Below are positions 18,490 to 26,740 of a stretch of 64,000 nucleotides of DNA, in pieces. The stretch is from Thiobacillus sp. 65-1059 (GTDB taxonomy: Bacteria > Pseudomonadota > Gammaproteobacteria > Burkholderiales > Thiobacillaceae). The stretch covers positions 1 to 64,000 of the forward strand of contig MKUE01000123.1 of the NCBI GenBank assembly GCA_001897675.1. The letters are read 5' to 3'. Both the position numbers and the translations under genes were made by a program. The notes under the pieces are model-generated. The model was not told the origin of the DNA, did no database searches, and saw nothing but the letters and a program-made list of their open reading frames with translations. Each line of letters begins with the position of its first letter. Position 1 is the first letter of the stretch.

Positions 18490-19266
18490 ATGTCATACCA
18501 GAGTGCCAATATCGTGATACGGGCACTCCCCCCCCCCTCGCGGGGGGGGGGAGTTTTCAAGTCTCTTTTGTCTCTGCTGTTTCCGCTTTCCCTGGCCTGC
18601 GCCTCTCTGCCCAGCCATGCAGCCGCCGCCCCGGTCAAAGACCCCAATGCAAGCGGCGAGCTGATTTTCGATTACGACATCCATCCGCCGGGAACCTATA
18701 CCCTGCAAAAAATCCAGCACGCTGCCAGCGGTCAGGTTCTGGATACCGAGGGCCGCGTCCGTGCACTCGCCGATTCCTTTGGCGGCGGCAAGGTTACCCT
18801 GCTGTCTTTCATTTACTCCAGTTGCGCCGATCCCAACGGCTGCCCCTACGCCTATACGGTGTTCCACCTGATCAAGAGCCGGATGGAACGCGAACAACCC
18901 CAGCTCACCGGCAAAACCCGGCTCGTCAGTCTCTCGTTCGATCCCGAGCGGGATACGCCCGAAGTGCTCAAGCTCTATGCCGGCGCGGATGCGAACGCCG
19001 CGAAGGGTATACAGTGGGATTTTCTGACGACGGCCTCGCTGCGCGAACTGATTCCCATCCTGGACGCATACCGGCAGGATGTGTATTTCGATCTCGATCC
19101 CAAAACCGGGCAACCACTTGGGACCATGAGCCACGTATTGAAGGTCTTCCTGATAGATCGCGCCGGAGATGTGCGCGAAATCTATACAGCTTCATACTTG
19201 AACCCGGACGTCGTTTACAACGACATTCTGACTCTCCTTCTCGAAGACGGGGCAGCACTGAAATGA
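18490..19266 (+). CDS. SCO1/SenC-family copper chaperone of the mtoX operon
   Basis: This 258-residue thioredoxin-fold protein is probably exported and loads copper into MtoX. Copper ligands are likely C112, C118 and H215 (SSCADPNGCPY and MSHVLKVFLID). The cysteines are spaced CX5C rather than the CX3C of classical SCO1. ATG 18490 has AAGAGG 5 bp upstream. The normal signal peptide seems to begin only at about residue 22 (VFKSLLSLLFPL). The first 21 codons span a perfect poly-C/poly-G hairpin (18525-18554), so the N-terminus is odd. It overlaps the MauG gene by four bases. Confidence 0.85.
   Translation: MSYQSANIVIRALPPPSRGGGVFKSLLSLLFPLSLACASLPSHAAAAPVKDPNASGELIFDYDIHPPGTYTLQKIQHAASGQVLDTEGRVRALADSFGGGKVTLLSFIYSSCADPNGCPYAYTVFHLIKSRMEREQPQLTGKTRLVSLSFDPERDTPEVLKLYAGADANAAKGIQWDFLTTASLRELIPILDAYRQDVYFDLDPKTGQPLGTMSHVLKVFLIDRAGDVREIYTASYLNPDVVYNDILTLLLEDGAALK
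18525..18554. repeat. Perfect poly-C/poly-G hairpin inside the SCO1 gene start
   Basis: ACT followed by ten C, a TCGC loop, ten G and AGT forms a 13-bp perfect stem. It lies 35 bp after the SCO1 start codon and is translated as the Pro/Ser/Arg/Gly stretch RALPPPSRGGG. Homopolymers of this length are prone to slippage and to sequencing error. Confidence 0.85.
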
Positions 19267-20459
19267 AAAACATCCTTTTGATCGGACTCGCGACCGCGGG
19301 TCTATTGCTCCCGCTCGCCATCTCGGCCGGCACCCCCATCAACCCGACGCCTCCGCTGGGCCTGCCCCCGCTGTTCATTCCCGAGGCCAACCCGCTGACC
19401 CAGGAAAAGATCGATCTGGGCCGGAAACTCTTCATGGATCGCCGCCTGTCGCACAACAACGTCATGTCGTGCGCCATGTGCCATGTCCCCGAACAGGGTT
19501 TCACCTCGCACGAACTGGGAGCCGCCATCGGTCTGCAGGGACGCAGCCTTCGCCGGAACTCGCCCGCCATGTACAACGTCGGCTACCAGCGCAGCCTGTT
19601 CCATGAAGGCCGCGAACTCCATCTCGAGGATCAGGTCTGGGCACCGCTGCTCGCCAAGAACGAGATGAACATGCCGTCCATCGGCTACGTCGTCGAGAAG
19701 ATCAAGATGATGCCCGAATACAAAGGGCGGTTCGAGGCCGCTTTCGGCGGCGAAGCGACGGCCGAGCGCATCGGATTCGCCCTGGCGAGCTACCAGCGCG
19801 CCATGGTGTCGGGAAATTCCCGCTTCGACCGCTGGTATTACGGCGGCGAGAAGAATGCGCTCAACGCCAGGGAGCAGCGAGGATTCGAAGTATTCCGCGG
19901 CAAGGGAAGCTGCATCGCCTGCCATACCGTCGGGGAGAAGCACGCCCTCTTCACCGACCACAAGTTCTACAACACGGGACACGGCTGGCAACGCAGCATG
20001 GCTCCGGCAAAGACCACTTACAAAGTACAGCTTGCGCCGGGGGTTTTCGTGGACGTAAGCGACGAACAACTGGACGACTTCGAGAAACCGCTGCCCGACG
20101 TCGGACGCTACGAGGTCACGCTCGATCCCAAGGATCGCTGGGCGTACAAGACCCCCTCCCTACGCAACGTCGCCATCACCGCACCCTACATGCACGATGG
20201 TGCTTTCTCCACCCTGGAGGCGGTCGTCGAGTTCTACAACAAGGGCGGCGTGGACAACCCCGACAAATCTCCCCTGATCTTTCCGCTCAATCTGACGGAA
20301 GTAGAAAAGGCGGATCTCGTCGCGTTCATGAAGACCCTGACCGGAGACAATATCGACGCGCTGGCGCGTGACGCTCGCCGGGAGCGCGAGAACTATCCCG
20401 TACCGAAGCAGGATCCGAGCGATTCCTACATGGAGAGCATCGGCAACAGCCGTCCCTGA
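19263..20459 (+). CDS. MauG-like di-heme cytochrome c peroxidase family protein
   Basis: This 398-residue exported di-haem protein has a signal peptide (residues 1-21) and haem sites CAMCH at residues 70-74 and CIACH at 217-221. Further family signatures are LSHNNVMSC, PSLRNVAITAPYMHDG and FSTLEAVVEFYNKGG. MauG-type enzymes make oxidative post-translational modifications. Next to mtoX it is expected to mature or protect methanethiol oxidase, but the modification is not known. Start ATG 19263 overlaps the SCO1 stop (ATGA). Confidence 0.92.
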   Translation: MKNILLIGLATAGLLLPLAISAGTPINPTPPLGLPPLFIPEANPLTQEKIDLGRKLFMDRRLSHNNVMSCAMCHVPEQGFTSHELGAAIGLQGRSLRRNSPAMYNVGYQRSLFHEGRELHLEDQVWAPLLAKNEMNMPSIGYVVEKIKMMPEYKGRFEAAFGGEATAERIGFALASYQRAMVSGNSRFDRWYYGGEKNALNAREQRGFEVFRGKGSCIACHTVGEKHALFTDHKFYNTGHGWQRSMAPAKTTYKVQLAPGVFVDVSDEQLDDFEKPLPDVGRYEVTLDPKDRWAYKTPSLRNVAITAPYMHDGAFSTLEAVVEFYNKGGVDNPDKSPLIFPLNLTEVEKADLVAFMKTLTGDNIDALARDARRERENYPVPKQDPSDSYMESIGNSRP

Positions 20460-20565
20460 ACGGCGGCAACCGGCCCGGCTCACCCAGAAGCCTTTGCGCC
20501 TCGCGCCCGAACCGCACCGTGTCCGCGGCCCCCATGGCCGCGGTCCATTTTGTAAAGGGAACCCC

Positions 20566-21099
20566 ATGAACAAAATCGTTTTCAAGACCGGCGAGGCCAC
20601 CGTTCTGGCCGGGGAAGGCCAGTACACCGACGCCATGCCGGAAATCCTCATCGGCAGCGTGGACGGCCCCGTGGGGCACGCCTTCGCCAACATGATGGGG
20701 CAGACCGCCGGCCATACCCGCATGTTCGCCATCCGCGCCTGCAACCAGCAGGTGCGCCCCGCCACGCTGATGGTGCCCAAGGTCACCATGAAAAGCATGG
20801 CCTACGTGGACCTGTTCGGCGGCACCGTGCAGGCCGCCACCGCCGACGCCGTGCTGGACTGCGTCATCGACGGCACCCTGCCGCGGGATCAGGCCAACGA
20901 CCTGTGCATCGTCAGCCTGGTGTGGATCGACCCGCGCTGCGCCAGCGACCCCAAGCTGGACCACAAGGATCTCTACCGCACCAACTACGAGGCCACCAAA
21001 CTGGCAATCAAGCGCGCCCTCGGCGACGAGCCCTCCATCGATGAGCTCATCGCCAACCGCCACGCGATCACGCACGACATGTACGACCCGACGGCCTGA
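20566..21099 (+). CDS. Fae homologue lacking the catalytic histidine
   Basis: This 177-residue paralogue of formaldehyde-activating enzyme is clearly related to the Fae at 50675 (TNYEATKLAIKRALG against [14 protein letters not shown]). By hand alignment, the catalytic His (His22 in the local Fae, in AHIDLIMG) is replaced by Met24 (AMPEILIG). It also has different pocket residues and a longer acidic loop near residues 125-140 (WIDPRCASDPKLDHKD). It is therefore unlikely to condense formaldehyde with H4MPT in the known way. A sensing or cofactor-binding role is possible. Ribosome site AAAGGGAA precedes ATG 20566. Confidence 0.88.
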   Translation: MNKIVFKTGEATVLAGEGQYTDAMPEILIGSVDGPVGHAFANMMGQTAGHTRMFAIRACNQQVRPATLMVPKVTMKSMAYVDLFGGTVQAATADAVLDCVIDGTLPRDQANDLCIVSLVWIDPRCASDPKLDHKDLYRTNYEATKLAIKRALGDEPSIDELIANRHAITHDMYDPTA

Positions 21100-21136
21100 G
21101 CGCCGCGCCGGCCGCGCAGTATCCCGCTGCCGGCCA

Positions 21137-21151
21137 AGTATTTTCCCCAAT
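21137..21151. promoter_or_regulatory. AGTA-N2-TTCCC motif, copy 1
   Basis: AGTATTTTCCCCAAT lies upstream of the ferredoxin gene at 21242. Similar 15-16 bp words occur at 29786 and 34628. All lie in intergenic parts of the accessory region, so this may be the site of one of the two LuxR-type regulators. Function is inferred. Confidence 0.4.
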
Positions 21152-21241
21152 AGGCATTCCCCCGCCCAGGTCCAAGAATGCGCGGGGTGCCCGACGATGG
21201 GCGGGAACCCATTCCATTCACCAGAGAAAGAGGAAAACACC

Positions 21242-21424
21242 ATGAAAGTTGTTTGGGACGACCAAGCCTGCTGCCACAACGGCAATTGCGTAAAAACCCT
21301 GCCTGAAGTATTCAAGGTGGAAAACGGCCAGTTCCTGATCCAGCCGCAAAACGCCAGCGAGCAGCAGGTGCGGCAGGTGGTGGCCGCCTGCCCGGCCAAG
21401 GCTCTGCGCATCGAGGCCAGCTGA
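21242..21424 (+). CDS. Small divergent single-cluster 4Fe-4S ferredoxin
   Basis: This 60-residue protein (MKVVWDDQACCHNGNC, then VVAACPAKAL) matches the short divergent mono-cluster ferredoxin family, with Cys10/11, Cys16 and Cys50 as candidate ligands. It is likely an electron carrier for a nearby oxidoreductase, such as the flavoprotein at 22328 or the AlkB-like enzyme. AGAGAAAGAGGAA precedes ATG 21242. The 13-bp hairpin at 21438-21467 follows the stop. Confidence 0.83.
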   Translation: MKVVWDDQACCHNGNCVKTLPEVFKVENGQFLIQPQNASEQQVRQVVAACPAKALRIEAS

Positions 21425-21437
21425 CCCGGAAGGCGCG

Positions 21438-21467
21438 CCGGCCATGCGTACAATTACGCATGGCCGG
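21438..21467. terminator. 13-bp hairpin after the small ferredoxin gene
   Basis: CCGGCCATGCGTA pairs with TACGCATGGCCGG around the loop CAAT. It begins 14 bp after the ferredoxin stop. There is no T-run, so it may stabilise the transcript end or act as an attenuator rather than a classical terminator. A second, shorter hairpin (ATCCCCG/CGGGGAT at 21521-21539) lies in the same intergenic region. Confidence 0.5.
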
Positions 21468-21627
21468 GCGTAGACATTCGGATTATCTTGAACGCGCGAG
21501 GTCGGTAGAGTCTCCCCCACATCCCCGCAACACGGGGATTGCCGCAGCGGGATCGCCCGCGCGGACGGGGTCCGGGCCCGCAGTGGGCTCGGCAGTACTG
21601 TAAATGTGGGGTACACAGGAGATCGAC

Positions 21628-21906
21628 ATGCTCAAAACCGCCTTGGAACGGGACCAGCTGGCCCGTCCGTTCGAAAAATCCATCAAGCAGTTTGGCGAGG
21701 TCGTGATGAACGACCAGAGCCTGCTGGCCAAGCTCGACCAGACGCCGGACAAGGAAAGCTTCATCCAGCTCTATCGCGGCCTCGCCGCGGACCAGGGCAT
21801 CCACTTCTCGCGGGACGATTTGCTCGTTGCCGTCCAGGAACAGAAGCAGGGCAGCAACTGGGTCATCCCCAGGGCGGTGCTGCGCATGATCGCAGACCGG
21901 TTTTAA
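21628..21906 (+). CDS. Small Nif11-like protein
   Basis: This 92-residue protein was not firmly recognised. The pattern FGEVVMNDQSLLAKLD, then FIQLYRGLAADQGIHFSRDDLL resembles the Nif11 domain found in leader peptides and in small proteins near nitrogen-fixation genes. There is no cysteine-rich core peptide. ATG 21628 was preferred over an in-frame ATG at 21604 because AGGAG stands 7 bp upstream. It is 11 bp before the next small gene, so the two are probably cotranscribed. Confidence 0.6.
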   Translation: MLKTALERDQLARPFEKSIKQFGEVVMNDQSLLAKLDQTPDKESFIQLYRGLAADQGIHFSRDDLLVAVQEQKQGSNWVIPRAVLRMIADRF

Positions 21907-21917
21907 GGGGGAACGAC

Positions 21918-22220
21918 ATGAGCGACGAAATCAAGACCAACACCGGCCGCGTCATGGGCTACTGGGACGGCAAGCAAGCTGCCGAACTGATGTCCGAACT
22001 GGCCAACATCCGCCAGCAGATGCTCAAGGAAGGCAGCCAGGACAAGCTCATCGCCCGGGAAATGCCGCACCGCGATCAACTTCCCGAGGACTTGCACAAC
22101 TTCAAGGCTTATCATATCTGGGGTTGCGACGCCGGCGGCAACTGCGTAGTGGGAACCAATGCAAACCGTATCGAGCCAATACAAAAAGTACGAAGCTTCT
22201 CGCTCATCGAGCATCATTGA
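21918..22220 (+). CDS. Hypothetical protein with a CDAGGNC motif
   Basis: This 100-residue protein is not recognised. It has a charged N-terminal half, a helical middle (LMSELANIRQQMLKEG) and a single CX5C motif, WGCDAGGNCVVGTNANRIEP, near residue 69. The cysteine pair could bind a metal or form a disulfide. Ribosome site AAGGGGGAA precedes ATG 21918. It lies between the Nif11-like gene and the acyl-CoA-dehydrogenase-like flavoprotein on the same strand. Confidence 0.6.
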   Translation: MSDEIKTNTGRVMGYWDGKQAAELMSELANIRQQMLKEGSQDKLIAREMPHRDQLPEDLHNFKAYHIWGCDAGGNCVVGTNANRIEPIQKVRSFSLIEHH

Positions 22221-22327
22221 TCGCGGGCGGCGCCTCCACCCCGGCCCCTCAAACAGGCCGGGGTGAAGGCATTGGCCGACCACTCCAAACTCGCCGCCCG
22301 GCGCGGCCTCATGCAGGAGGACTGCCC

Positions 22328-23539
22328 ATGCAGGTGAAATCGATACGCGATCGGGTTGCCGACAGGGCGTCGACAGGCGCCGGGCAACACCTCGAAGCCC
22401 TGCTGCACAAGGCTCAGGAGATTGCCCGGGAGGTGGTGTCGCCCACGACCGAAGCGGTGGACCGCGACGCACGCTGGCCGGAGGCCGGCATTCGCGCGCT
22501 GCAACAGGCGGGATTCGGCGGCCTGGTGGTGCCTGCGGCCTATGGCGGCAAGGGCCACGGCCTGCTGGCCCTGGCCCGGGTGTGCGAAGTGCTGGGCCAG
22601 GAGTGCGCCTCCACCGCCATCTGCTTCGGCATGCACAGCGTGGGCGCATCGGTGATCTCGGCCAATGCCACCCCGGACCAGCAGGTCCGCTTTCTGGCCC
22701 CCATTTGCGAAGGCCGGCACATCACCACCCTGTCCCTGAGCGAGGCGGGCACCGGCGCTCATTTCTACCTGCCCCAGACCAGCCTGGAATCCCTGAGTGC
22801 CGAGCGCTACAGCCTGACCGGGACCAAGACCTTCGTCACCAACGGCGGCCACGCGGATTCCTATGTGGTGTCGGCGGTGGCGGCGGACCCGGACGCGCCG
22901 GTGGGGCAGTTCTCCTGCATCGTGGTGCCCGCCGACGCATCCGGCCTGAAATGGGGGCAGCCCTGGGATGGCCTCGGGATGCGCGGCAATTCCTCGCGTT
23001 CCATGGAACTGCACGGGGTGGAGGTGCCGCACAGCAACCTGCTGGGCAAGGAAGGCGACCAGATCTGGTACATCTTCAACGTGGTGACGCCCTACTTCCT
23101 GATGGCCATGGCAGGCACCTTCCTGGGCGTGGCCACCACCGCCCTGGATGAGGCGCGCAAGCACCTCATGCGCCGCTATCACGCCCATACCGGTTCCAGC
23201 CTGGCCCAGACCTCGGTGCTGCAGCATCGCCTCGGCACCCTGTGGGGCATGCTCGAACGCACCCGCAGGCTCACCTACCATGCCGCCGCCAGCTTCGACG
23301 CCGGCGAGCCCGACGCCCTGATGGCGGTGATGGCGGCCAAGGTGGAGGTGGCCGACTGCGCCGTGGCGATGGTCAATGAGGCCATGACCCTGTGCGGCGG
23401 CATCGGATACCGCAGCGGCTCGCGTCTGCACCGGCTGCTGCGGGATGCCCGCGCCGCCCATCTGATGTCCCCCACCACCGATATCCTGCGCGTGTGGATC
23501 GGCCGTGCTCTGATGGGCCAGCCCCTACTCACGGACTGA
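22328..23539 (+). CDS. Acyl-CoA dehydrogenase family flavoprotein, atypical active site
   Basis: This 403-residue protein has the complete acyl-CoA dehydrogenase fold: FGGLVVPAAYGGKG, TTLSLSEAGTG, LTGTKTFVTNGG, GLGMRGNSSRSMEL and MTLCGGIGYR. Where classical enzymes carry the catalytic Glu (YEGT), this one reads MSPTTDILR (residues 380-388), so the usual base is replaced. It may use another base or be a flavin monooxygenase or desulfurase-type relative. The true substrate is unknown. AGGAGG precedes ATG 22328. The sensor-kinase gene begins 12 bp after its stop. Confidence 0.86.
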   Translation: MQVKSIRDRVADRASTGAGQHLEALLHKAQEIAREVVSPTTEAVDRDARWPEAGIRALQQAGFGGLVVPAAYGGKGHGLLALARVCEVLGQECASTAICFGMHSVGASVISANATPDQQVRFLAPICEGRHITTLSLSEAGTGAHFYLPQTSLESLSAERYSLTGTKTFVTNGGHADSYVVSAVAADPDAPVGQFSCIVVPADASGLKWGQPWDGLGMRGNSSRSMELHGVEVPHSNLLGKEGDQIWYIFNVVTPYFLMAMAGTFLGVATTALDEARKHLMRRYHAHTGSSLAQTSVLQHRLGTLWGMLERTRRLTYHAAASFDAGEPDALMAVMAAKVEVADCAVAMVNEAMTLCGGIGYRSGSRLHRLLRDARAAHLMSPTTDILRVWIGRALMGQPLLTD

Positions 23540-23551
23540 GTCTGACGAGCC

Positions 23552-26023
23552 ATGAGCGCGCCGCCCGCCGAGATTCCCGGACTGGTCAGCCTGGTAGGGG
23601 TGGATCGGGCGCTGGCGCGGCTGCTGAAAAGCCAGCTGCGCCCGGCGCTGGCGGTGGAGGCCCTGGACGACCAGAACGACCTGTTCCTCCACATGGAAGG
23701 CGGCGGCCTGCCGGTGGACGCAGTGGTGCTGGGAATGGCCTTGGAAGAACCGGTGCGGGTGGCCCAGCGTATCCACGTGCACGACAAGCACATCCCCATC
23801 CTCATCCTCAGCCGCCCCGCCGACTGCGATCAGCTCAAGCGCACCCTCATGTTCAGCCCGTTCCTGGGCAACGAGGTGACGCCCTGGCCCACCGACGAAC
23901 CGGACGGCCTGCCGGCGATCCTGCGCCAGGCGGCCGAGCGGCGGCGCCTGCGCATCCGCTATCAGAACGCCCTGTCTTCCGCCCAGATCCGTCTGGAAAA
24001 GCTGCCCCTGCTGCAGCCCGAGGCATCCCACTACCTGGACCAGCTGCTCGACCATGCCCCCATCGGCGTGGTTACCGTGGACCCGGCCGGCGCAATCCTC
24101 ACGCTCAACCGGCAGGCCCAGGACACGCTGCACGTTGCGGAACGCGGCGCGCTGGGGCGGCTGCTGGGCGATCTATTCCCGATCGCCGAACGGCAACGGC
24201 TGTGCGCCCTGCTGACCCGCTGCGCGTCGCATGGCCTGCGCCCCGGAGCCGAGGTATTCGAGTTCCACGCCGCCAACGGCACGCCCCGTTTCGTGGAAAT
24301 AGGCTGCACCCCCCTGACCTACCGCACCGGCCAGCGCGGCATCATGCTCATCATGCAGGACGTCACCGACCGCATACGGGCGGAGCGGGAGCGCTGCCGG
24401 GCCGAGAAGGAACTGCGCCTACACGCCACCGTGCTGCGCGGTTTTCACGAGATCAGCTCGGACCGTTCCCTGACCCTGGAAGAAAAGCTCAATCGCCTGC
24501 TCAAGCTGGGATGCGAGCAGTTCGGCCTGCCCATCGGCATCCTCTCCCAGGTCAACGGCGACATATTCAGGGTGCTGGACTCGGTGGGCGGAGAGGGCCT
24601 GTTTCCGGTGGGCGGCACCCGCGAACTGAGGCAGACCTATTGCGGCGGCACCGTGCTCTCCAGCGAGCCGGTGGCCCTGGAACATGCCGGGGCCAGCGAA
24701 TGGCGCGATCACCCCAGCTATACCCTGGGCGGGCTGGAGGCCTACATCGGGGTGCGCGTCCAGGTCGAGAACGAGCTCTACGGCACCCTCTGCTTCGCCA
24801 GCCCCAGCCCGCGCCCCAAGCCCTTCAGCTCGGCCGACCGCGAGATCCTCAAGCTCATGTCCCAATGGGTGGGCAGCGAGCTGCGCCGGGAACGGGCCGA
24901 TGCCCACATGCGCAAGCTGTCGGGAGCCCTGGAGCAGGCCGTCGACGCGGTCATCATCACCGACCGCGGACGCTTCATCGAATATGTGAACCCCGCATTC
25001 GAAACCCTCACCGGCTACCGGAAGGAAGAGGTGATCGGGCAGAAAACCTATTTCCTGCGTTCGGGCCTGCACGACGACAAGTTCTACGACGAGTTGTGGC
25101 AGGTCATCGGCACGGGCGGCGTATACCGGGGCGTCCTCATCAACCGCAAAAAGGACGGCAGCCTGTACCACGAAGCAAAGACCATCAGCCCGCTCAAGGA
25201 CGACCAGGGGCGCGTCACCCATTTCATTTCCACCGGGCACGACATCACCGAACTGGTGCGTGCCGAGGAACAAGACCGCCTGCACCGTGCCGAGCTGGCG
25301 CACGTGGCGCGCCTGAGCACCCTGGGCGAAATGACCTCGGGCCTGGCCCACGAATTGAATCAGCCCCTGTGCGCCATCACCACCTACGCCCAGACCGCCC
25401 TGCGTGTCCTCACGGGTCCGGACGGCAGCGCGGAGCGGGCGCGCTACGGCCTGGAGCAGGTGGTGCGCCAGGCCGAGCTGGCCGGCGAGATTTTCCGGCG
25501 CCTGCGCCATTTTGCCCGCAAGGGCGACATGAACCGCCGCCGTGTCTGCCTCAAGGAGGTGATACAGGAGGTGGCAGGATTCATCCACGCCGATGCCCAG
25601 CAAAGCGGCGTGCGGGTCGAACTGGCGGTGGCCCGTAACCTGCCCAGGGTACTGGCCGATCCGATCCAGATCGAACAGGTGCTGCTCAACCTGGCGCGCA
25701 ACGCCATGGACGCCATGGCCGGCGTCGAGGAACCGCGCCGGCAACTCCTGATCAAGGCCCGCCGCCAAGGCAGGCGGGGGGTACGGATGGAGATTCACGA
25801 CCGCGGACGGGGTTGCCCGCAGGCGGTGGCGGACCGTTTGTTCGAGCCCTTCTTCACCACCAAACCCGACGGCCTGGGCATCGGCCTCGGCATCAGCCAG
25901 AGCATCATCGAGGCCCACAACGGCCGGCTCTGGCTCGAAGGCAATTCCGACCAGGGCGCCACCTTCTGTTTCACGCTGCCCGGCGATGAGGATCAAGCAC
26001 ATGCGATCCATTCCTGCGATTAA
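23552..26023 (+). CDS. Sensor histidine kinase with PAS and GAF domains
   Basis: This 823-residue soluble kinase has no clear membrane segment. Order of domains: a degenerate receiver-like N-domain (residues about 10-120), PAS (about 150-280), GAF (about 285-450), PAS (about 455-575), then a HisKA domain with phospho-His at about residue 600 (GLAHELNQPL) and an HATPase domain (LNLARNAMDAM, GLGIGLGIS). It is FixL/TodS-like in outline. It overlaps the response-regulator gene and so should act on it. The sensed signal is probably cytoplasmic. Confidence 0.92.
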   Translation: MSAPPAEIPGLVSLVGVDRALARLLKSQLRPALAVEALDDQNDLFLHMEGGGLPVDAVVLGMALEEPVRVAQRIHVHDKHIPILILSRPADCDQLKRTLMFSPFLGNEVTPWPTDEPDGLPAILRQAAERRRLRIRYQNALSSAQIRLEKLPLLQPEASHYLDQLLDHAPIGVVTVDPAGAILTLNRQAQDTLHVAERGALGRLLGDLFPIAERQRLCALLTRCASHGLRPGAEVFEFHAANGTPRFVEIGCTPLTYRTGQRGIMLIMQDVTDRIRAERERCRAEKELRLHATVLRGFHEISSDRSLTLEEKLNRLLKLGCEQFGLPIGILSQVNGDIFRVLDSVGGEGLFPVGGTRELRQTYCGGTVLSSEPVALEHAGASEWRDHPSYTLGGLEAYIGVRVQVENELYGTLCFASPSPRPKPFSSADREILKLMSQWVGSELRRERADAHMRKLSGALEQAVDAVIITDRGRFIEYVNPAFETLTGYRKEEVIGQKTYFLRSGLHDDKFYDELWQVIGTGGVYRGVLINRKKDGSLYHEAKTISPLKDDQGRVTHFISTGHDITELVRAEEQDRLHRAELAHVARLSTLGEMTSGLAHELNQPLCAITTYAQTALRVLTGPDGSAERARYGLEQVVRQAELAGEIFRRLRHFARKGDMNRRRVCLKEVIQEVAGFIHADAQQSGVRVELAVARNLPRVLADPIQIEQVLLNLARNAMDAMAGVEEPRRQLLIKARRQGRRGVRMEIHDRGRGCPQAVADRLFEPFFTTKPDGLGIGLGISQSIIEAHNGRLWLEGNSDQGATFCFTLPGDEDQAHAIHSCD

Positions 26024-26627
26024 ACCCGTGGTCCACGTGGTGGACGACAACCCCGCGGTACGCGACGCCATCCGCTGGCTGGTGGAGCAGGTCGGCCTGA
26101 GCGCCCGCACCTACGCCACGGCCCAGGAATTCCTGTCGGCCTGCGATCCCGCCATGCGCGGCTGTCTGGTGCTGGATATCCGCATGCCCGGCATCAGCGG
26201 CCTGGACCTGCAGGACCGGCTGCAGGAGCAAGGCATCCACCTGCCGGTGATCATCATCACCGGGCACGGCGACGTGCCCGTCGCCGTGCGGGCCATGAAG
26301 GCCGGCGCACTGGAGTTCCTGCAGAAGCCTTTCAACGACCAGACCCTGCTGGATGCCATCCATGCCGCGCTGGAAAAATACCATGCGATCTGGGAGCAGC
26401 AGGACCAGTGCAACCACACCACCCGCAACCTGTCCGCGCTCACCCCGCGCGAACAGGAAGTGCTGGATCTGCTGCGCCACGGCAAGCCCAACAAGGTCAT
26501 CGCCTACGAACTGGGGCTGTCGGTACGCACCGTGGAGGGCTATCGCGCCCGCATCATGGAAAAAATGGGCGCGCACTCCCTGGGACAGCTCATCGAGATG
26601 GTCGTGCAGGCCGTGCCGAAAGGCTGA
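26001..26627 (+). CDS. LuxR-family (FixJ-type) response regulator
   Basis: This 208-residue regulator has an N-terminal receiver domain (acidic pocket VVDDN, phospho-Asp59 in LVLDIRMPG, Lys in LQKPF) and a C-terminal LuxR helix-turn-helix (LTPREQEVLDLL, then GLSVRTVEGYRARI). ATG 26001 has GAGGAT upstream; an in-frame ATG at 25986 is also possible. It overlaps the kinase gene by about 23 bp. It likely controls the neighbouring monooxygenase cluster, and is a paralogue of the regulator at 34762. Confidence 0.92.
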   Translation: MRSIPAIKPVVHVVDDNPAVRDAIRWLVEQVGLSARTYATAQEFLSACDPAMRGCLVLDIRMPGISGLDLQDRLQEQGIHLPVIIITGHGDVPVAVRAMKAGALEFLQKPFNDQTLLDAIHAALEKYHAIWEQQDQCNHTTRNLSALTPREQEVLDLLRHGKPNKVIAYELGLSVRTVEGYRARIMEKMGAHSLGQLIEMVVQAVPKG

Positions 26628-26718
26628 AAGGCATCGACGTCCCCGGCGGCGCGTCGAGCGCCGCGAACCCCGCCGCCCCGCAGCCGGGCGGCTTTCCCAA
26701 GCCCCCGTAAAACCACGT

Positions 26719-26740
26719 ATCCGCGCGTAGTACTGCGGAT
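26719..26740. promoter_or_regulatory. Inverted repeat ATCCGC-N10-GCGGAT upstream of the AlkB-like gene
   Basis: Six-bp arms at 26719-26724 and 26735-26740 flank a GTAGTAC core and are followed by TTTCCCG. The site lies about 115 bp upstream of the AlkB-like start and directly after the LuxR-type regulator gene. It is a candidate operator for that regulator. No sigma-54 promoter was found here. Confidence 0.42.
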
